A DNA stretch of 64,000 bases, taken from the NCBI GenBank assembly GCA_052118425.1, contig JBQKHF010000004.1. The stretch is one strand, 5' to 3'. Both the position numbers and the translations under genes were made by a program. Below the pieces are notes generated by a model, which was given only the letters and a program-made list of their open reading frames with translations, was not told the DNA's origin and searched no databases. Position 1 is the first letter of the stretch. Every line of letters begins with the position of its first letter. Shown in pieces: positions 60,091 to 64,000 of this stretch. The DNA comes from Roseburia_C sp900315735. GTDB lineage: Bacteria > Bacillota > Clostridia > Lachnospirales > Lachnospiraceae.

Positions 60091-61872
60091 ATGGCATATT
60101 ATTCAGATGAATTGATAGAAGAAGTACGTTCCAGAAATGATATCGTAGATGTAATTTCCGGATATGTACGATTGACAAAAAAAGGCAGCACGTATTTTGG
60201 CTTGTGCCCGTTTCATAATGAGAAGACAGGTTCTTTTTCCGTATCACCGAATAAGCAGATGTATTACTGCTTTGGATGCGGAGCAGGCGGAAATGTATTT
60301 ACCTTTCTGATGCAGTATGAGAACTTTTCTTTCCCGGAAGCGATGGAGGCATTGGCAGAGCGTGCCGGAATCGAACTGCCGAAGCAGGAAATGAGTGCAC
60401 AGGCAAAGAAAGAAGCAGACAAACGCCAGATTCTGTTGGAGATTAACAAAGCAGCCGGCAAATATTATTATATGCTGCTGCGGAGCGAACACGGAAAACA
60501 GGCGTATGAATATTTTAAAAAGAGAGAATTATCGGATGCCACCATGCAGAAGTTTGGGCTTGGCTATTCGGATAAATACAGTGATGATTTGTACCGCTAT
60601 TTAAGAAAGCTTGGATATGATGATGCAATCTTAAAGGAATCCGGTCTTGTGTCCATTGACGAAGTCCGGGGCGGTCATGATAAATTCTGGAATCGTGCCA
60701 TGTTTCCGATTATGGATGTGCATAATAAAGTAATCGGATTTGGTGGACGAGTTATGGGAGACGGTGAACCGAAGTATCTGAACTCGCCGGAGACCAAAGT
60801 CTTTGATAAGAGCCGGAATCTGTATGCATTGAACTTTGCAAGGCAGACCAAGAAACCGCAGATGCTCTTATGCGAAGGCTATATGGATGTAATTGCACTG
60901 CATCAGGCAGGCTTTGACAATGCAGTGGCATCCTTAGGAACAGCGTTTACCAGTGGACATGCCAGTCTGCTGAAACGATATACGAAGGAGGTTTATCTTA
61001 CCTTCGACAGCGACGGTGCCGGAATCAAAGCGGCACTTCGTGCAATCCCGATTTTAAAAGAAGTAGGGCTGACAGCCAAAGTCATCAACATGAAGCCGTA
61101 CAAAGACCCGGATGAATTCATCAAGGCACTTGGAGCGGAAGAATACCAGAAGCGGATTGATGCAGCGGAAAACAGTTTTATGTTTGAAATCAGGATTTTA
61201 GAGCAGAAATATGATATGAAAGACCCGGAAGGAAAGACTGCATTCCAGACCGAGGTGGCAAAGAAGCTACTTGACTTTACCACGGAGCTGGAGCGGAACA
61301 ATTATATGGAAGCTGTGGCGGATAAATATCATATGAGCTTTGAGGCACTCCGAAATCTGGTAAACCAGCTGGGAACCCAGGGAGGACTTGTAAAAGAGCG
61401 GACACCGCTTAAGAGTGGGCTGAATGAGAAGAAGCATAAGAAAGAGGACGGCATGAAGCAGTCCCAGAAATTGCTTTTGACCTGGCTCATCGAATATGAT
61501 AACCTGTATGATAAAATCAAAGATATCATTACACCGGAAGATTTTACGGAAGACATTTTCCGCAAGGTGGCAGAGCTTCTCTATGAGCAGAAGAAGTCGG
61601 GTACTGTCAATCCGGCACAGATTATCAGTTTATTTGCAGAAGAAGAGGAGCAGCGGGAAGTTGCGGAACTCTTCCATGCGAGAATCCATGAAGTGGATTC
61701 TGCCGCAGAGCGGGACAAGGCGTTGAAAGAAACGATTTTGCGGGTAAAGGATAACAGCATTTCCTATCGCTCGGCACACCTTGAACCTACCGATATGCAG
61801 GGCTTACAACAGATTGTGGCAGATAAGAGAACCTTGCAGAATATGGAGAAAATGCATATTTCTATAGATTGA
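60091..61872 (+). CDS. dnaG: DNA primase
   Basis: A 593-residue replicative primase. The zinc-binding domain has C39-x2-H42 (CPFHNEKTGSF) and C60-x2-C63 (CFGCGAGG). The RNA-polymerase/Toprim core (~255-340) has CEGYMDVIAL with the catalytic Glu and FDSDGAG. A C-terminal helicase-binding domain follows (~440-593). It makes RNA primers at the fork. AAGGA precedes the ATG; it lies 3 bases behind dgt and 58 bases before the sigma factor start, the classic macromolecular synthesis order. Confidence 0.95.
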   Translation: MAYYSDELIEEVRSRNDIVDVISGYVRLTKKGSTYFGLCPFHNEKTGSFSVSPNKQMYYCFGCGAGGNVFTFLMQYENFSFPEAMEALAERAGIELPKQEMSAQAKKEADKRQILLEINKAAGKYYYMLLRSEHGKQAYEYFKKRELSDATMQKFGLGYSDKYSDDLYRYLRKLGYDDAILKESGLVSIDEVRGGHDKFWNRAMFPIMDVHNKVIGFGGRVMGDGEPKYLNSPETKVFDKSRNLYALNFARQTKKPQMLLCEGYMDVIALHQAGFDNAVASLGTAFTSGHASLLKRYTKEVYLTFDSDGAGIKAALRAIPILKEVGLTAKVINMKPYKDPDEFIKALGAEEYQKRIDAAENSFMFEIRILEQKYDMKDPEGKTAFQTEVAKKLLDFTTELERNNYMEAVADKYHMSFEALRNLVNQLGTQGGLVKERTPLKSGLNEKKHKKEDGMKQSQKLLLTWLIEYDNLYDKIKDIITPEDFTEDIFRKVAELLYEQKKSGTVNPAQIISLFAEEEEQREVAELFHARIHEVDSAAERDKALKETILRVKDNSISYRSAHLEPTDMQGLQQIVADKRTLQNMEKMHISID

Positions 61873-61930
61873 GGACAAAATACTATTTAGTCTCGTTTAT
61901 ATGACGAATCATGAGAGGATGAACAAGAAA

Positions 61931-63121
61931 ATGGATGAAAAGATGGAAAAGACTACGAAAAAGACAACAAAAGCTGCAAAAAGTGCTCCGGCAGCAAAAG
62001 ACGAAAAGATGAGCATTGAGGAGAAAAAAGCAAAATTGCAGGAAAAACTCCACGAACTTCTTGCTCTGGCAAAGAAGAAAAAGAACAGCCTTGAGTATCA
62101 GGAAATCAGCGAGTTCTTTAAAGACATGGAGCTGGATGCAGATGAGTTTGAGAAAATCTTAGACTTCCTTGAGACCAACAACATTGACGTACTTCGTATC
62201 ATGGATGATGACGATATCGATGACGATATCATTTTAGATGACGAAGACGAGGTAGAGGTAGAAAAGATTGATTTATCTGTACCGGATGGCGTGTCTATTG
62301 AAGACCCGGTTCGTATGTATTTAAAGGAAATCGGTAAAGTACCTCTTTTAAGTGCAGAGGAAGAAATTGAACTGGCAAAGAGAATGGAATTAGGCGATCA
62401 GGAGGCAAAGAAACGCCTGGCAGAAGCGAACCTTCGTCTGGTAGTAAGTATTGCAAAACGTTATGTAGGACGTGGTATGTTATTCTTAGACCTGATTCAG
62501 GAAGGTAACTTAGGTCTGATTAAAGCCGTTGAAAAATTCGATTACCGAAAAGGCTACAAGTTCTCCACTTATGCAACATGGTGGATTCGTCAGGCAATTA
62601 CAAGAGCCATTGCAGATCAGGCAAGAACCATTCGTATTCCGGTTCATATGGTTGAAACCATCAACAAACTGATCCGCGTTTCCAGACAGTTACTGCAGGA
62701 GTTAGGACGTGAACCGACCCCGGAAGAGATTGCAGCAGAGATGAATATGCCGGTAGACCGTGTACGTGAAATCTTAAAGATTTCCCAGGAGCCGGTTTCT
62801 TTAGAGACCCCAATCGGTGAAGAGGAAGATTCTCATTTGGGAGACTTCATTCAGGATGATAATGTGCCGGTACCTGCAGATGCAGCAGCATTTACCCTGT
62901 TAAAAGAGCAGTTAGAGGAAGTACTTGGAACACTGACCGAGAGAGAGCAGAAGGTATTAACTCTTCGTTTTGGTCTGGAAGATGGACGTGCCCGTACACT
63001 GGAAGAAGTTGGAAAGGAATTCAATGTAACCAGAGAGCGTATCCGTCAGATTGAAGCAAAGGCACTCCGTAAACTGCGTCATCCGAGCAGAAGCCGCAAA
63101 TTAAAGGACTATCTGGAGTAA
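61931..63121 (+). CDS. rpoD: primary RNA polymerase sigma factor RpoD/SigA
   Basis: The housekeeping sigma factor, ~396 residues from ATG 61931 (406 from 61901). 61931 is chosen because AGAGGA stands ~11 bases before it, while 61901 has no ribosome binding site; other in-frame ATGs (61919, 61943) are possible. A Lys-rich start and an acidic region 1.1 (DDDDIDDDIILDDEDE) are followed by region 1.2 (DPVRMYLKEIGKVPLL), 2 (FDYRKGYKFSTYATWWIRQAI in part YKFSTYATWWIRQ), 3 and 4 (LEEVGKEFNVTRERIRQIEAKALRKL in part VTRERIRQIEAKAL). It recognises the TTGACA/TATAAT promoters found across the window. Confidence 0.96.
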   Translation: MDEKMEKTTKKTTKAAKSAPAAKDEKMSIEEKKAKLQEKLHELLALAKKKKNSLEYQEISEFFKDMELDADEFEKILDFLETNNIDVLRIMDDDDIDDDIILDDEDEVEVEKIDLSVPDGVSIEDPVRMYLKEIGKVPLLSAEEEIELAKRMELGDQEAKKRLAEANLRLVVSIAKRYVGRGMLFLDLIQEGNLGLIKAVEKFDYRKGYKFSTYATWWIRQAITRAIADQARTIRIPVHMVETINKLIRVSRQLLQELGREPTPEEIAAEMNMPVDRVREILKISQEPVSLETPIGEEEDSHLGDFIQDDNVPVPADAAAFTLLKEQLEEVLGTLTEREQKVLTLRFGLEDGRARTLEEVGKEFNVTRERIRQIEAKALRKLRHPSRSRKLKDYLE

Positions 63122-63124
63122 TAT

Positions 63125-63919
63125 ATGAATAAACTTTCAAAAAGAATGCAGGCAGTTGCAGCATTGGTTCAGAATACCACCTGCCTTGCAGACGTAGGAT
63201 GTGACCATGGTTATGTTCCAATTTATCTGATTCAGTCAGAATGTATTGGGCATGCCATTGCAATGGATGTGAACCGGGGACCGCTTCTTCGGGCAGAAGA
63301 ACATATCCGGGAAGTTCATTTAGAAGATTACATAGAGACCAGATTGTCTGATGGACTTACGGCACTGGCTCCATCAGAAGCAGATGGAGTGGTAATTGCA
63401 GGAATGGGTGGAGCATTGACAAAGCGGATTCTTGCGGATCATCCGGAAATCTGGAAGAAGATGAACAACCTTGTGTTACAGCCACAGTCTGAAATAGAAG
63501 AGGTACGTCGTTTCATTTATGCAGAAGACTTTCACATTGAAGAAGAAAATATGGTGGAAGAAGAAGGCAAATATTATGTGATGTTAAGATGCGTACCGGG
63601 AAAAGCAGCACCGTTAATGGATGTTGCTTTTCGTTATGGTGGATATTTATTACAAACCAAAAACGAAATATTAAAACAATATTTAACAAAACAGAAGCAA
63701 CAGTTCTCGGAAATCTTAAAAAAACTTGAAATCCAGAAGCCTATGCCGGAGAAAACTGTATTGCAGAAACCTGAATCGCTGCAACAATCTGCAACGCAAC
63801 AGGATGAATTGCGGCAGAAAGAAGATGGCAGCACAAGACGTTTTGAGCGGCAGAAAGAATTGGAAGAGAAGCTTGCAATGATAGAAGAAGCAGAGCGTAT
63901 CATGGGAGAAAATGTATGA
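63125..63919 (+). CDS. trmK: tRNA (adenine22-N1)-methyltransferase TrmK
   Basis: A 264-residue class I methyltransferase. The SAM loop ADVGCDHGYVPIYL, acidic MDVNRGPL and the conserved VIAGMGGALTKRIL and LQPQSEIEEVR are the TrmK signature. It forms m1A22 in tRNA. The C-terminal ~60 residues are a charged coiled coil rich in Gln/Glu/Lys, longer than in the Bacillus enzyme. It starts 3 bases after rpoD and overlaps nif3 by 4 bases (ATGA). Confidence 0.94.
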   Translation: MNKLSKRMQAVAALVQNTTCLADVGCDHGYVPIYLIQSECIGHAIAMDVNRGPLLRAEEHIREVHLEDYIETRLSDGLTALAPSEADGVVIAGMGGALTKRILADHPEIWKKMNNLVLQPQSEIEEVRRFIYAEDFHIEEENMVEEEGKYYVMLRCVPGKAAPLMDVAFRYGGYLLQTKNEILKQYLTKQKQQFSEILKKLEIQKPMPEKTVLQKPESLQQSATQQDELRQKEDGSTRRFERQKELEEKLAMIEEAERIMGENV

Positions 63920-64000
63920 AGTGTGAACAGATACGGGAAATATTAGAGACACTTGCTCCTGCAGCAATGGCCTGTGACTGGGATAATCCCGGATTTCAGG
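63916..64000 (+). CDS. Nif3-like dinuclear metal-centre protein, N-terminal part (cut by window edge)
   Basis: Only 28 residues are visible, starting MKCEQIREILETLAPAAMA and ending in DWDNPGFQ. The W-DN-PG motif is the start signature of Nif3/YbgI (GTP cyclohydrolase 1 type 2-like) proteins, which bind two metal ions. The gene usually follows trmK in Firmicutes, and here it overlaps it as ATGA. Function of the family is not established. It continues beyond the window. Confidence 0.88.
   Translation, partial: MKCEQIREILETLAPAAMACDWDNPGFQ

Overview
The window reads as chromosome of an anaerobic, AT-rich Gram-positive gut bacterium of the family Lachnospiraceae (Clostridia). The evidence is the AGGAGG-type ribosome binding sites, consensus sigma-A promoters, DUF3793-flavodoxin and DUF6062 genes, a TetM-like GTPase with a YacP tail, and the dgt-dnaG-rpoD-trmK-nif3 housekeeping order. 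No rRNA, tRNA, CRISPR or phage genes were seen. The genus cannot be fixed from the sequence alone.

Layout. 1-0.8 kb: the 3' end of a DDE transposase gene and a small coiled-coil gene. 0.8-3.4 kb: a metal-efflux operon (ArsR sensor, free HMA protein, CadA-type ATPase) behind a textbook promoter/operator. 3.5-6.6 kb: an ABC/FtsX exporter. 6.7-7.8 kb: DUF3793 and flavodoxin, probably iron controlled. 8.1-15.6 kb: an M14 cell-wall peptidase, then a run of LRR protein, VWA protein, MoxR ATPase and a TetM-like GTPase fused to a Rae1/YacP nuclease domain. 16.2-20.9 kb: aroE-aroD-aroK and two methyltransferases. 21-28.9 kb: phosphatidylethanolamine synthesis (PAP2, flippase-like, pssA, psd), larB-larC, a MATE exporter and an oxidoreductase. 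29-39.6 kb: an archaeal-type ATPase, an NlpC/P60 hydrolase, a winged-helix regulator with MATE exporter, an unannotated 44-aa gene on the minus strand, an amidase, an RNA methyltransferase-like protein and a GGDEF-EAL protein. 39.7-45.3 kb: exonuclease III, a two-domain PPK2, a LytTR/LiaF-like pair and a MATE exporter. 45.6-48.6 kb: csoR-copA. 48.9-58.9 kb: a GH13 enzyme, a chemoreceptor, DUF6062, a CPA1 antiporter, an ECF sigma factor with a membrane beta-propeller protein, and a ferredoxin-type aldo/keto reductase. 59-64 kb: dgt, dnaG, rpoD, trmK and the start of nif3.

The most unusual signal is non-coding. Five copies of one structured repeat lie at about 15.6, 30.6, 40.5, 54.1 and 57.4 kb. 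Each has a conserved 145-148-nt core that folds into a closing stem, an inner stem and two hairpins, with compensatory changes between copies. The core sits at the tip of a much longer hairpin of 230-520 nt. Four of the five copies lie in the 5' leader of a codirectional gene (aroE, the NlpC/P60 gene, xth, the aldo/keto reductase gene), ending only 28-37 nt before the start codon. I do not recognise this family.

Other points to check: copA carries an in-frame CopZ-like domain with its own strong internal ribosome binding site; a ribosome-protection-type GTPase is fused to an A-site mRNA nuclease domain; an orphan 44-aa gene has a perfect promoter, operator, ribosome binding site and terminator; and several regulator genes are preceded by tidy direct-repeat operators.
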